64,000 nucleotides of DNA from positions 21,335,480-21,399,479 of the forward strand of contig NC_087065.1 in assembly GCF_963678635.1 (NCBI RefSeq). The letters run 5' to 3'. Each line of letters opens with the position of its first letter. Position 1 is the stretch's first letter. This DNA is from Symsagittifera roscoffensis (Eukaryota; Xenacoelomorpha; Acoela; Convolutidae). Below are positions 33,701-42,656 of the stretch, piece by piece. The notes beneath the pieces are model-generated. The model was not told the DNA's origin, made no database searches, and saw only the letters and a program-made list of their open reading frames with translations. The translations under genes were made by a program, and so were the position numbers.

Positions 33701-36700
33701 TACAAAGTGACACATGAAGCAAAGTATTAAATAGACCAAGGAGCATTGTTATGATTTCTAATACGGATTCAATCTCTGGCGCGTTAAAAGCGCTTAATAT
33801 ATCTCGCGTTAATTGTCCCAACTTGGCCACATTGACACTTCTTAAACCTTCAAAACTTAAGAAAACTAAACACAAACTAAATTTGTTTTTCAATTTGAGC
33901 TTAGAACAACAAAACCTTTCAAATGATAAAGAAAAAATTCTGTCGAAATGCTAGATAAAAAAGTCTAAATCTGTCTGGAGAAAAAAAATCACCCCGAACA
34001 CAAATATTTGGTCGCTTTCTTTAAAATTTGAATAAATTACGTGCATATCAATCCCGCCAAAAAATGCAAAATTGCTATTTCGAAATGAAACAATTTAGAA
34101 TTCACAAAGCAACGCAAAAATAAAACACTGGATGTTTATGTGATCTTTTAAAGAGTTTTTAATCAAATAGACACCATCTTGTTGAACAATTTAATATGAA
34201 TGTGTTTTGAAACAATTAATCTAGTGAAATCGTATATAGCAAAATGTCTCTGTTGTCGATGATACTATCCCAGACTGAAAAAAAAATCAGAATTTAAGTA
34301 TTGTTTTTTCAAAATTGAAAGACTGGTGAACTTAAAAAAATTGATAAATCCGAATTTTAGTTGTGTCTAAAAGTGTGACAAAAGATAAAAATTTATTTTT
34401 GATGAATGCTTTCAAATACTTTGGTGTTTGTTCAGATATCTATTGCCAACTCAAACAACACAATTTCTTTGTGAAAAGCAATTAGGGTAAAATTTTCCAG
34501 CCTTCTGTATCATACAAGAGACCAATTCAACCAAAAAAACTTAAAAGCATTTCTATCAGAGGCGGATTCAGGGGAGGGCGAAATCACCCTTCCTTCTACG
34601 AATTCGACACCCTCGCCAACCAAAGGGCCCCTTTGTTATTATTTCGTGACACTGAATTTCATCTAAGCAACAACCGAATTAAATTTTTCGAAAAGCGCAT
34701 CTGGCGCCAATATTTACTAATTTTGAAGGGGAGCGCGTGCCGAAAAAACGCAACTTTGTGGTCAAAATTTTCTAAAAACGGCCTAAAAACATCTTTTTTG
34801 GGGTATTGATTTTTTTATAAGTTGCATGCGGCGCGGCCATTTTCATCAAATAGAATCTTTATGATGACTTGGGAGGAGAGCTCAGAAAATGAATTTGATC
34901 TAAAAAATGGAAAAATTTTTTTTACATTTATTTAAATTCCGCCCCTTCGATAAAACCTTAGATCCGCTCCTGGGACGTAGCAATTGTACCTACGCTATAA
35001 ACATTTTCCATTTTCAGGCACAAGTTTAAGAGTACTCTGAATTTTCAGATTCGAAAATAATTTATTATATAAGTATAAATCGCGCTAAAATTAACAGCCT
35101 TGATTCTAATATTTTTAGGTTTAGATTAAAGTACTCAGTTTGATCGCGGGTTGACCAAAAAGTTCTTATCTTACAACTTTTTTCAAAATGCATTTCAAGC
35201 TATATGCATTTCCATCACGGGCGGACTTAGAGGGGGGATGCAGATGTTCCCCCCTCCCTCCTCTTTAGGGATTCGACATCCTCGCCAATCAAAGGGTCCG
35301 CATTTTGGTATTACTTTATGACACTCAATTTGGGCTGACGAACTCCAAAATCTTCAAAAAATGCCTTAATGCCAATATATACTAATTTTGAAGGGCAGTG
35401 CTTGCAAAAAAACGCAATTTTGAGGTCAGTACTTTCCAAAACGTTCCCAAAAACGGCAATTTCGACCTGTTTCTTCAAAAAACTCCCTCCGGTTGTCAAA
35501 AAGGGTTTTTGTAGCGTTACAGAAGCACTTGGAAAAAAACTTTATATAAAAAAGTTAGCATTACGGTTGCGCTCGGAAAAAAAACATTACGGGAGCGCTC
35601 GGAAAAATAGTTGACCTAAAAAAAGTTTTCAAAAATTTTAAAAACGGGCCCACTCCCCTCGAAAAAATTCTAGATAAATTCGTGTCTTTTATCATGCATA
35701 TGCGAAACTTTTAAATAACTAACTGTCACAAAGATTTATACATAAAAGAGCAAACCATTTGCCAGGCGTGCACTTAACTTGAAGACCAATTACATAAAAA
35801 AGGTGCCCTACAATTTACAAAGAACCAATTTTACGCCGTGCATTTTGCTGCTTAGCATTTTGCTGTTAGGTAAGGTCACACCAAATTAAGGTTGTATGAA
35901 CTACATATCTTAACTTCTATCACATCTTAGTTAACCCTCTGATCAACGCACCGCACCTATCACATTAAAAAGTTTAGTTCATCTCAGTTAAACTTGTTTT
36001 TATAAAGTTTCCTAAATCGCCTAAGAATCTATTTCTGATTAGATGTCTCACTGAACAAACAAAATTTAAAAGAAAGGCCGGGCTAATTTATAAAAACTTG
36101 TGTTTCTGATTAAAACAAAAATTATTGAAACAAAAATTTGACAGTCAGTTTATGCTGTACTTAAGTCATAAGAAAACGCAGAAACTCAAATAAAACTAGG
36201 ATCGAGTCTTTTTTCGATTTGACAGGTTCACCTAAGAATAACCCAATTCTTATCGCGTCCGTCCACGATTTTTGTTTCAAGCAAAAAATAATTTTACGGA
36301 ACACTGGATTCGCTCAAAATACAAAAACGCTAACGTCAAGCATCTGCCATTACAGAAAAATAAAAGTTCGAGATGCGTGGTGAGCACAATCATGCCATTT
36401 CAGCGCGAAAATCAGATCTTCGAAATGTCATCAACCATTTGAAAGAGCTCTGCAAAAAGTTCACACAGACTGTTGCAGTTGTCAATGCAGTTTTGCGGGG
36501 GACCTTCATCGGGTTGTTTTTTCCAACTCCTACAGTGTTTTAAGAAAAAATCAATGAACTGGCTCAGCAAGTAACCTACAAAACAAACAATAATTTGGCG
36601 TTGCCCTTATGAATGCTGCCTTCGCTTGCAATTGAAAAAAAAATGGCGAGACTTAAGATATAATCTTTCAAAAATTCAGAACGTATGCAAAATAAACTAA

Positions 36701-39335
36701 TACGAACGCAAAATTTTAAGTTCAATTGACGAGCCGCGTCTCTACTTTGGCGCTAAGTGTTTAAAAAGCAAGGTGCCAAACACGAAGTTCCCGTCCCACA
36801 CTTCCGTTGAAACCAGCAAGATGCGGCTATGAGAGGGATTGCTACAACAACATATGCTGACAAAAAATAGCGAGTTTGCATCCAAAATTTGTCCAATAAA
36901 GCTTATCCTAATATGAGCATCTTGCTTCCGTACAATAGCTAAATATTTTCGACAATCGAATGGCCATAAATGACTTTCTACAAACACAAAAATACTCTGT
37001 ACTTTTTCAAAGCATTTTCTAGTTTATGTTAAAACAGTAAGTTTTGTTTCATCTTTCTTTGACGCATTCGTTTTTAAATTTAAAATTTTTTATCCTATTT
37101 AAAACTTTGATAGCATTTTTTGAAAAGACCTCTCCTTACAGATTCCCGGAAAAAGGAACGTGACTTGCGAATTAGTAATTTAGTCCCAAGGCAATTGTAA
37201 CTTTTTCGAGATTCACTAGGGGTTGAGACCAGGTTGGGACTAGGGGCTGGCAAACTCTTTAGCTTTGCGTTTATGTGCAAACATTAAAAAAAACCGCTGA
37301 ACACAGCGATTGGTTTTGGCTACAGGTTTAGGCTCAGGAATGATTCCAAAAATGAATGATTTTTAGCTTTTTGGCATTAATGGATTTTTTTCATTTTTCT
37401 GTTCTTACTAAAAGTGTGTGGAAAACCACGTCTTTTTAAGTCAAAGAAAATTTGTTTTTTTTAGGGTCATTGGAGATTCGTTGAAAAACTGCTTGTTTTT
37501 GTCTGCATCATTTTAACAGTCCGAATTGTTGGCAAAGTCAATTTTGTTCCAACTTCACGCTAATTAAGTAGCGCAAAACTACCCGGGTTCAAATGGCAGA
37601 AATTTTTCTCGCTGAATTCTTTGATGTTTATTGAAGTCCCATTTGAAGTAAGTTCTCTATTCATTTTGGATGTAAACGGAGTTAAGTTGTAGAAATAGCT
37701 TTAAAATTTGGCTATTTTAACTTGCTAATGTAACAAAAATAGGTAATGAAATTGTATGTATGGTGTTAAGTTATTTAGTAATAACAAGGTGGGAAACGAT
37801 ATAAAGATACTGGTCTTTTTTCTCATTCAAGTTGCTATACTAATACCACTGAGATTTGGCTTTAAATTAAATGATCAAGTCTTCCAATTTTTAAGAAGTA
37901 ACATTTTAGTTCCCAATGATCTAGAAAAAACTTCCGAACAATCGCATTGAAGCAATTTTTTCTTGCTTTTCGCAAACAATTACGCGAACAATTTTTATGT
38001 GTATCCGGAAAACATATTTTTGTGTGGTTTTTTAAAGATATTACGAACCTAATATTTTGCCTGACCCTGCTGTGGTGTCCCATTCTATATTTTATTTCCG
38101 AAAAGGGGTCTCACTAGATCAGCTGAACAGCTCATATGATGATGTAAGTTTTTAAATGGTTTTGAAATAAGGACTATTGTGATACGTACATCTGAAATAA
38201 AGTGTTCTTTTCTATGTTCAGAAATTAGAAAAGGTCAGAAAAAGCTGACGAGAGTACTAAATTTCGATATTTAGTTAGCACTCCTGGTGACTTTGATAGT
38301 CTGGACATTATACACTCTTGACATAAAACCGGTCACCTACCGGTCGAGGGTATAACAACCGGGCTCAGATGATGGTAAAGAAAAACAGTAATTTGTTTGG
38401 TTGATTCAGATAAATGTAATGCTTAAAGAGTTTGCGTACAGGTAGTCCTAAGTTCCAGGTGTTGTCGTTGAGCACGAAGTAGTAGGAGGCCACTGGCATC
38501 ACAAATGCCCCTATGATCAGATCGGCACAAGCCAGACTCCCGATGAACAAGTTGGACGGGGAGTGGAGGCTCTTGTTACGCACCAGCTGAAACAAAAAAG
38601 GTGCTACTAGGTCGCTTTCGGTGTCACAAGTCGATTTCGAAGGTCCGAATGACCGTAATGCCTATTTTTTAAACTATTTTTGAAAGCATTTTGGTCTTGA
38701 ATCTATGGAAAGGTGTTGGAATATTTCATTCAATTCCTCTAAAGCATTCATCTAATAGATTTTGACGATTTCACCACGCCATCCCATTTTGTACAATTTC
38801 ATGACTTTTTCAGTCAGATCTTATGTTTTTAAGATACCCATGTAACAATTGGTCACTAAATTTGGGGGATGCGGTGCTAGCAAAAACGACATTGGTTATA
38901 ACCTTCCAAATATTTTGACGCGGCGTTGAGAGTTTGACCGCAACATCAGTTTTTGCTGATTCAGAGGGCTCAAAACAGATTTATTTGATTTAAAAATTTT
39001 TGAAAATGTTGAAGGGTTTTTGAAACTCTGGTTTCCACCCCCTCTAAAATCCAACTGATTAGAGGCGACATAGTCTAATGACTCACCACATACAGCACCA
39101 GTCCATTTCCGACTGACGTCACGACGGAAATGACAATGAGTAGAGCGAACAGCACAATGCTCCAATCTAAACCCAGAAAAGTCCATGAATATCCCCCCAT
39201 TACACCACCTCTGCCCATAGCATCGTGGCCGTCATCGTGGCCACCACCACCACCACCAGTAGCAGCAACAGACGAGGCCATTAATAATTCACTATTACTA
39301 TCATGGCGCACAACATCCATACCGAGTATGTCCAT
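21475..39335 (-). CDS. Histamine H1-like / muscarinic-group class A GPCR (complete, six coding exons)
   Basis: Minus-strand gene; exons 39335-39087, 38586-38440, 30384-30165, 29749-29196, 22497-22347 and 21779-21475 join with GT/AG boundaries and intron phases 0,0,1,0,1 to give a predicted 541 residues (human H1 is 487). All class A landmarks are visible: N77 (1.50), D105 (2.50), C134 (3.25) with C215 in extracellular loop 2, amine-binding D141 (3.32), DRY 158-160, W186 (4.50), P237 (5.50), CWLP 407-410 and NPILY 448-452. AAKQL at 393-397, the FKVV stretch at 225-228 and WLGY 439-442 with PLC 453-455 are typical of histamine H1. Loop 3 is long (about residues 255-390) and basic, as in Gq-coupled amine receptors. 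An in-frame TAA lies just upstream of the first ATG, supporting this start. The ligand is inferred: H1 group likely; a muscarinic or other amine receptor is the alternative. Confidence 0.93.
21806..22020. mobile_element. Family C MITE in receptor intron 5
   Basis: GGGCTCTTTTTCATTCCCTC at left and AGTGCAAAAGAGCT preceded by GTGGGGGGGTG at right form imperfect inverted ends. Internal ACAACGTAACATCACGCATT matches the other two copies. Confidence 0.62.
22347..22497 (-). CDS. GPCR exon 5: TM6, extracellular loop 3, start of TM7
   Basis: Encodes residues 391-440 and the first base of 441. Acceptor GTGTGAAG|GTGAAG in phase 0, donor CTAG|GTCAGT in phase 1. KAAKQL at the cytoplasmic end of TM6, then CWLPY with W408 (6.48), P410 (6.50) and Y411 (6.51). 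M412 sits at 6.52 and Y415 at 6.55. The TM7 start, with W439 (7.40) and L440, matches H1 closely. Confidence 0.95.
22571..22612. repeat. Degenerate (CGGTT)n / (CGATTCAGTT)n microsatellite
   Basis: CGGTTCGGTTCGGTTCGATT followed by CAGTTCGGATCGATTCAGTT, just 5' of receptor exon 5 on the gene strand. Confidence 0.85.
22704..22950 (+). mobile_element. Poly-C tract and truncated family B copy
   Basis: A run of 21 C at 22704-22724 abuts GTCAGGGGTTCGACCACCTGAC, then the usual GGCGCCAAT and TTGGTCGACCTA landmarks. It lies in receptor intron 4, just 5' of exon 5. Confidence 0.6.
22968..23356 (+). mobile_element. Family B hAT-like MITE, complete, with 8-bp target duplication
   Basis: Starts CAGGGGCAGATTTAG and ends CTTAGATCCGCCCCTG, imperfect inverted termini. 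The 8 bp on each side are identical (ATTATAGC at 22960-22967 and 23357-23364). CAG-starting ends plus 8-bp duplications are the signature of hAT transposons. No coding capacity, 389 bp. It sits in receptor intron 4. Confidence 0.88.
23507..25141 (-). CDS. Possible nested two-exon gene for a secreted cysteine-containing peptide (91 aa)
   Basis: Lies wholly inside receptor intron 4 on the same strand. Exon 1 (25141-25066) begins at an ATG with A at -3 and encodes a textbook signal peptide: Lys at 5, a hydrophobic core at 6-20 and a VKS end. It closes at CAG|GTAAGA in phase 1. Exon 2 (23706-23507) starts after TCATCAAGTCAG in the matching phase and encodes 65 residues with four cysteines (TDC, HMC, PFC, MNC), then TAA. 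Phase 1 after a signal-peptide exon is common in secreted proteins. The family is not recognised. Alternatives: exon 1 may run on unspliced (90 aa, two cysteines after the signal), exon 2 may end at an internal TCG|GTGAGA donor (23530), or the pairing is a coincidence. Confidence 0.38.
24055..24490 (+). mobile_element. Family A element (hairpin end at right)
   Basis: Shares the family core: TTTCACCTGTGATCATTTTT, CGTAAAGTTATG, CCAATTTGGGACAATTAACG, CGCTATTAACGCG, GAGATTTAATCCG. The right end is an AGGGCTTTGCCCT hairpin followed by GATACGAGCAGTCTTG. The left end is truncated. Confidence 0.72.
24530..24780 (+). mobile_element. Family B fragment
   Basis: Shows CCAATTTGGTGGACTAAC, GGCGTCAATATACAC and CGCGCCAAAAAAAAAC in family order, then degenerates. 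It follows directly after a family A copy. Confidence 0.4.
25142..29195. other. Bulk of receptor intron 4
   Basis: Apart from the family A remnant at 26205-26520 and the repeat near 28190, nothing is recognisable. Confidence 0.4.
26205..26520 (+). mobile_element. Family A, diverged subtype, partial
   Basis: TTACATCCGATTATTTTTTG, GATCAAAAATTGCCAATTTG and GTGCGTGGCGAATTATCCCG match the 32262 and 52381 copies better than the others, defining a subtype. Confidence 0.45.
29196..29749 (-). CDS. GPCR exon 4: extracellular loop 2, TM5 and most of intracellular loop 3
   Basis: Encodes the rest of residue 206 through residue 390. The acceptor TTTATTTCTTCAACATTAAG enters in phase 1 and the GAG|GTAGGC donor leaves in phase 0. 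C215 can pair with C134. TM5 aligns without gaps to H1 from F225-K226 to P237, with S229 at 5.42 and S233 at 5.46. Loop 3 is Ser/Thr/Lys/Arg-rich with possible basophilic kinase sites such as RRIS and KRS. Confidence 0.93.
30165..30384 (-). CDS. GPCR exon 3: TM3, intracellular loop 2, TM4
   Basis: Encodes residues 133-206. Acceptor CTTTCCAG in phase 0, donor AAG|GTCACA in phase 1. It carries C134, D141-Y142 (3.32-3.33), the DRY motif 158-160, W186 and TPPILLW at the end of TM4. The run from W137 to D141 and DRYFSI are typical of muscarinic and H1 receptors. Base composition is clearly richer in G+C than the flanking introns. Confidence 0.95.
30455..30925 (-). mobile_element. Family A element, reversed, in receptor intron 2
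   Basis: Left end ACACTGCTCCTATCAAGGCG then AGCTTGATTG: the hairpin keeps its stem with a paired G-C to A-T change relative to other copies. Ends at CACCCCGAGCACAAACATTC. It starts about 70 bp 5' of exon 3 on the gene strand. Confidence 0.68.
31206..31619. repeat. Recent tandem duplication, 227-bp period, in receptor intron 2
   Basis: 31206-31392 and 31433-31619 are almost identical over about 187 bp (one clear difference, AAAAATTTTT versus AAATATTTTT). Between and after them CAGTCTCATTGTCC recurs several times. On the minus strand unit 1 carries a possible exon-like stretch ending GACAG|GTGAGT; unit 2 lacks that donor. Confidence 0.85.
32262..33350 (+). mobile_element. Family A copy interrupted by a family C MITE
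   Basis: Left part from TGTGCTCGGGGTGG (32289) through ACGCGTGGTCAAACATCGCG; right part ends GTCGGAACATTCAGGG...TGATACGATTAGTCTT. About 600 bp of extra sequence between them includes the family C MITE at 32611-32837. Confidence 0.45.
32611..32837. mobile_element. Family C MITE, best-preserved ends
   Basis: GGCTCTTTTTCCGGC...CCAGTTCCCC at left is mirrored by GGGGAACTGGAAAAGAGCC at right. The interior has ACAGCGTAACATCACGCATT. Confidence 0.68.
33546..34013 (-). mobile_element. Family A element, reversed, in receptor intron 2
   Basis: Begins CAAGACTGCTGGTATCAGGG, contains the GCGCGTTAA...GCGCTTAA block and TTGTCCCAACTTGGCCA, and ends ATCACCCCGAACACAAATAT. Confidence 0.65.
34557..34972 (+). mobile_element. 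Family B hAT-like MITE in receptor intron 2
   Basis: Start CAGAGGCGGATTCAGG, end CTTAGATCCGCTCCTG; the full middle is recognisable (GGCGCCAATATTTACTAATT, GGGGAGCGCGTGCCG). No target duplication could be read, so it is older than 22968-23356. Confidence 0.72.
35216..35685 (+). mobile_element. Family B hAT-like MITE in receptor intron 2
   Basis: Starts CACGGGCGGACTTAGAGG, then GGGATTCGACATCCTCGCC, GCCAATATATACTAATTTTG and AAACGGCAATTTCGACCTG; the end is worn (CTAGATAAATTCG). Contains a local GGCGCTCGGAAAAA-like duplication near 35565-35605. Confidence 0.65.
36412..36575 (-). CDS. Candidate orphan terminal exon (53 codons) inside receptor intron 2
   Basis: A strong acceptor (TTATTGTTTGTTTTGTAG) is followed in phase 1 by an open frame YLLSQFIDFFLKHCRSWKK..., ending LFQMVDDISKI and TGA. 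Composition is balanced, and the residues (four Cys after the first His, a PDEGPPQ turn, an acidic/hydrophobic end) look like real protein. It cannot splice directly from receptor exon 2, because the phase is wrong. A possible upstream partner starts at 36977 after a TGTTTGTAG acceptor, but I found no clean donor joining the two. It could belong to a nested gene or be the remnant of one. Confidence 0.35.
36980..38439. other. Distal part of receptor intron 2
   Basis: Contains minus-strand frames at 37280-37095 and 38083-37862 that are Lys/Arg-rich and start or end at weak splice-like sites. They are not supported as exons. A small ACCGGTCACCTACCGGT inverted repeat lies near 38330. Confidence 0.35.
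38440..38586 (-). CDS. GPCR exon 2: intracellular loop 1, TM2, extracellular loop 1
   Basis: Encodes residues 84-132. Acceptor TTTTTTGTTTCAG, donor CCT|GTACGC, both phase 0. It contains the SLACADLIIGAFVMP helix with D105 (2.50), then an aromatic extension and the Trp of loop 1 (W127). Joining to exon 3 places C134 at the usual disulfide position (3.25). Confidence 0.93.
39087..39335 (-). CDS. GPCR exon 1: extracellular N-terminus and TM1
   Basis: Encodes residues 1-83. The first ATG (39335) has G at -3 and +4, and an in-frame TAA lies about 40 bp upstream. A second ATG at 39320 is also possible. The N-terminus carries a run of six glycines then a His/Asp/Gly stretch, made by CCACCA-type repeats on the plus strand, and no N-glycosylation sequon. 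TM1 ends in GNGLVLYV, and the exon closes at a perfect GTGAGT donor in phase 0. Confidence 0.88.
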
Positions 39336-41100
39336 AACAGTTAAACAATAATAAAAAGAATGCGACACAAAGACTTAGTTGAAAAAGACCTGCAAACCTA
39401 TTTGCAAAGAGTTCTAAGATAAAAAATTGTAATTGAGGGCTTAAAAGATCCAGACTAAATCACACCGCTTTTGTGAGACTGTAGACTCGTTACAATTGAT
39501 ATAATGTAATACGTTTAATTGAAATCGTAGGGTCAAATATCGGGGGAATTGGTGCGTGAGCTGTTGTGGGTCCATCCTCTTTTTAATATCCGCACACCCA
39601 ACAGTGAAATCTCCATTATCATTACGCAGCATGACTCCGCTTCAATCAGGCAAGTATTGGAAAATAGTCACAAGTTAGGCACCATTTCACAAGGTGCCGT
39701 CTCGTTGCGTATAATGAGCAAGAGTTAGCTCAATCGGGCGGGATTTCACGCTTCACTTCACGCTAAATTGCCCCAGAGAACAAAAATTAGACCCTTAACT
39801 TCATCATTGCAGATTGAAGATGACGATTGAAGTTTACTCGAGAACAGATAAAAAGCATTTGAAAATAAAAAAACGCAGGTCAAACTTTTATTATCGAAAA
39901 TAACTGATTTGCGATAACCAGTAAAACCGCTTATGCTGGTGGTTATAAAATGAGTTAGAACTACTAAAAACAATTATGAAGGAGGAGCTTAAGTTATTAA
40001 AAATAGCATTTCGATACCAATTTGATGGCATGAATGTCCGTGTTTGCGAGCTGCGAATTATTTCGGGTCATTTTTTGCTTCTGGTATGAAAAGAAATCGA
40101 GTTTAGATTAGAAAATGAAGAACTGAAAAGACTAGAGGGACATCAAAGAGCCGGATTTATTTCTTGATAAAAAGTATATATGCAGCCGCCATCGGAAATT
40201 GCTCATGCATTATATAAAATTCCAATTATCAGGTCAAATAACTGTACTTTAATAATTTCGGAAATATTTTTGATAAAAGTAAGATGGAAACGAACTTCAT
40301 GTTTTAATCCTCGACACTATTTTTTTAAATTGCAAGGAAAGTTTTCCCTTATTCGAATCCGTATGATGCAAGAAAACCGAAAAAATCTGTAAATGAAAAA
40401 AAACAATAGAAAAAAATCTGTGTTTTTAAAATTAACATCAAGAAAGTGGCGTTGCTATTTTGGTATTGTTTTCGCTCCACTTTAACTTGAACATTTTGTG
40501 CAAACTAACAAGAAGGCACAGATGTCTCAAAAGTTCAAGGACAAAAAACTATTGTGAAAACTGTGATAACATACAAATAGCAAGTTACTGGCTTCCAAAA
40601 AAAAATCCAAAATAATCTCAAATCAAAATGTGAGTTAAAAATATTTTAAGTTCTTCCATGCAATAAATTCCTTAGTTTTAAATAATTTATCAATCATTTT
40701 GAAAAACCCAGTTTGGAAGATCGATATTAAAGCAAATGATGTCCGTTTTCGGACGTCTCTGAATCTTTAGACGACGGTTATCAGACTTCTTCGGAACAGT
40801 TATTATTTCCTCCAATATGCTATGGACTTAGTTGCCTGAGAATGTTGCTCAGATTGATGATGAAGTTGAGTGCCATTAAGCAAGTAAAACAAAATTTTTA
40901 AAAAACGTTAAGGCAACTAAAACATCGCGTTATATATGTACCTGCCAGTTTTTATGTATACAACAAAACCTTGAGTAGCATCATTACATATTCACTCGAG
41001 AGAACATAAAAAAGCATTGCTGCCTGTCTAGTGAAGTCTCTAAAACTATTTTTTTCATATTCATACACAGAATAAGGGAAACAAACAAAATAGATAACTA
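39336..41100. other. Receptor 5' flank
   Basis: Should include the 5' untranslated region and promoter. No upstream coding exon is needed, because a stop codon precedes the ATG in frame. No regulatory site could be assigned. Confidence 0.35.
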
Positions 41101-41104
41101 ATTG

Positions 41105-41375
41105 CCCAAAATGCCCCTCTGTGGTACTTTTTTAAAATAACCAGTTTTGGCCAATCAACCAAATATTTTTTCTCTAGTCGCCAACTAATTCTGAATAGAG
41201 GAGGGAGCATGCGCCGTAAAAAGCAATCTTTAGGTCAAAACAATCCAAAACTGCTCAAAATAGCACCGGTGCAGAAAACTGTGGAAACGTAAGCTTTGAT
41301 GAAGTTTTGAAAAGCTTGAAAAAAATCAGCTTGATCATTCTAAGAAAGAACCAATAATTTTTTATCCCCCTCACC
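41105..41375 (+). mobile_element. Family B fragment
   Basis: CCCCTCTGTGGTACTTTTTT, GGCCAATCAACC, GCCAACTAATTCTGAA and GGGAGCATGCGCCG follow family B order. Confidence 0.4.
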
Positions 41376-41384
41376 GCTTAAAAA

Positions 41385-42310
41385 ATACCTACATCTGCTT
41401 TGTCTCATTCTTGGAGTGCAAATTTTGCAAAATGCGATATTCTTGCAAGGTTTGAGTTATTCTGATTGCATCACTGAACTCCTGTGGCCATGTAAAATAT
41501 TTACCCGTGAAGTAGAAACAAATTTTTAAGCAATCCTGTGAATTTGAATTTGCATCTTGTGACTTTGACCTATATTTAATGATTATTAAATTATAAACTC
41601 ATAAGTACATTCTGATAAACGAAAAAAAAAACGTTTTTTTTCTCAAATAACCACTATTATTTGCCTAATCTGGAAAGATATCAAAAATGATAATTATTTT
41701 TTGAACACCTCATTTTTCAAGCACTGGTTCATTTTTTAAATGAAATTTTTTTACTGGAAAAAAAACTTGCAGCTATCGGAGCCCTATTAGGCTAAATTTC
41801 TGTAAACAGTTAGCCAAAACTACAGAAAAAAAAATCAATTGAAAACTCTGCACAAAAAAGCTACATCTGCTTTGGCCCAGATATCAAAAGTGATAAGTAA
41901 TTTTTGAACACATCATTTTTCAAGCACTGGTTCAATTTTTTCGTGAAATTTTTGTCCTGGAAAAATATGATTCAGCTACCGGTACCATATTGTGCTAAAT
42001 TTATTTAAACAATTTGCAAAAATTATATAGAAAATTCATATGAAAATTCTGCACGAAAAACCTACATCTGCTTTGGCCCATTCTTGGATTGCAAATGTTG
42101 TAAAATCTTGAAAGTGTTTCGCATGACTCTTGCAAGATTCTTGCAAGATTAGAATTATTCTGAATGCACCTCGAGACTTCCGTCGCCATGTAGAAATTTT
42201 ACTGATGATGTAGAAACATATTTCTTGAGCAATCATGCGAGTTTGCATCTTCTGACTTCCGTCCTTATATTTAATGATAATTAGATTAAAAATTCGTAGA
42301 ACCAAAAAAA
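41385..42310. repeat. Nested local tandem duplications
   Basis: CCTACATCTGCTTTG occurs at three points (near 41388, 41860, 42060, the second with one change). TCAAGCACTGGTTCA occurs near 41718 and 41920. GCATCTT(G/C)TGACTT, then TATATTTAATGAT, occurs near 41555 and 42247. The region is a mosaic of at least two diverged units. Confidence 0.7.
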
Positions 42311-42451
42311 CTTATTTCATTAAAAAAACCAGTTGTGAAAGCTTAATTTAGGTCTTCATTGGCAATATAGTTTTCAAAAAAAATAAATTATTACTGTGCA
42401 AAAAAGGAAAAAAATTTTAAGATTTTTTTTATAACCACACACAAAAAAAAC

Positions 42452-42656
42452 GGATCTACTTAACAATTGTCGCCCCCTCCTTTGATATCTACTTAAGAAT
42501 TGTCACCCCTATTAATAAAAGCAGTAAATTAGCACTGAGCTTTCTGTTGAGAATTAGAAATTTGCTGCATTCTGATTGGTGGAAAATGCGTTATTTTAAT
42601 CTACTTAACAATTGCCCGCCTTCTTAAAAGGGGGGGGGGAATGGTTAAGTAGATCC
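42452..42656. mobile_element. 205-bp MITE with GGATCTACTTAAC ends
   Basis: GGATCTACTTAACAATTG at left mirrors GGTTAAGTAGATCC at right. Adjacent C-rich and G-rich tracts extend the pairing to about 28 bp. Internal copies of ATCTACTTAA(G/C)AATTG sit near 42487 and 42598. Confidence 0.72.

Noticed and set aside
33495-33893. 132-codon minus frame with a signal-like start
   Set aside because: Its first codon is TTG, not ATG, and most of it lies in a family A repeat.
36742-36977. Minus frame after a TGTTTGTAG acceptor (SHLWPFDCRKY...)
   Set aside because: No clean donor links it to the 36575 exon and a second frame is also open; kept only as a possible partner.
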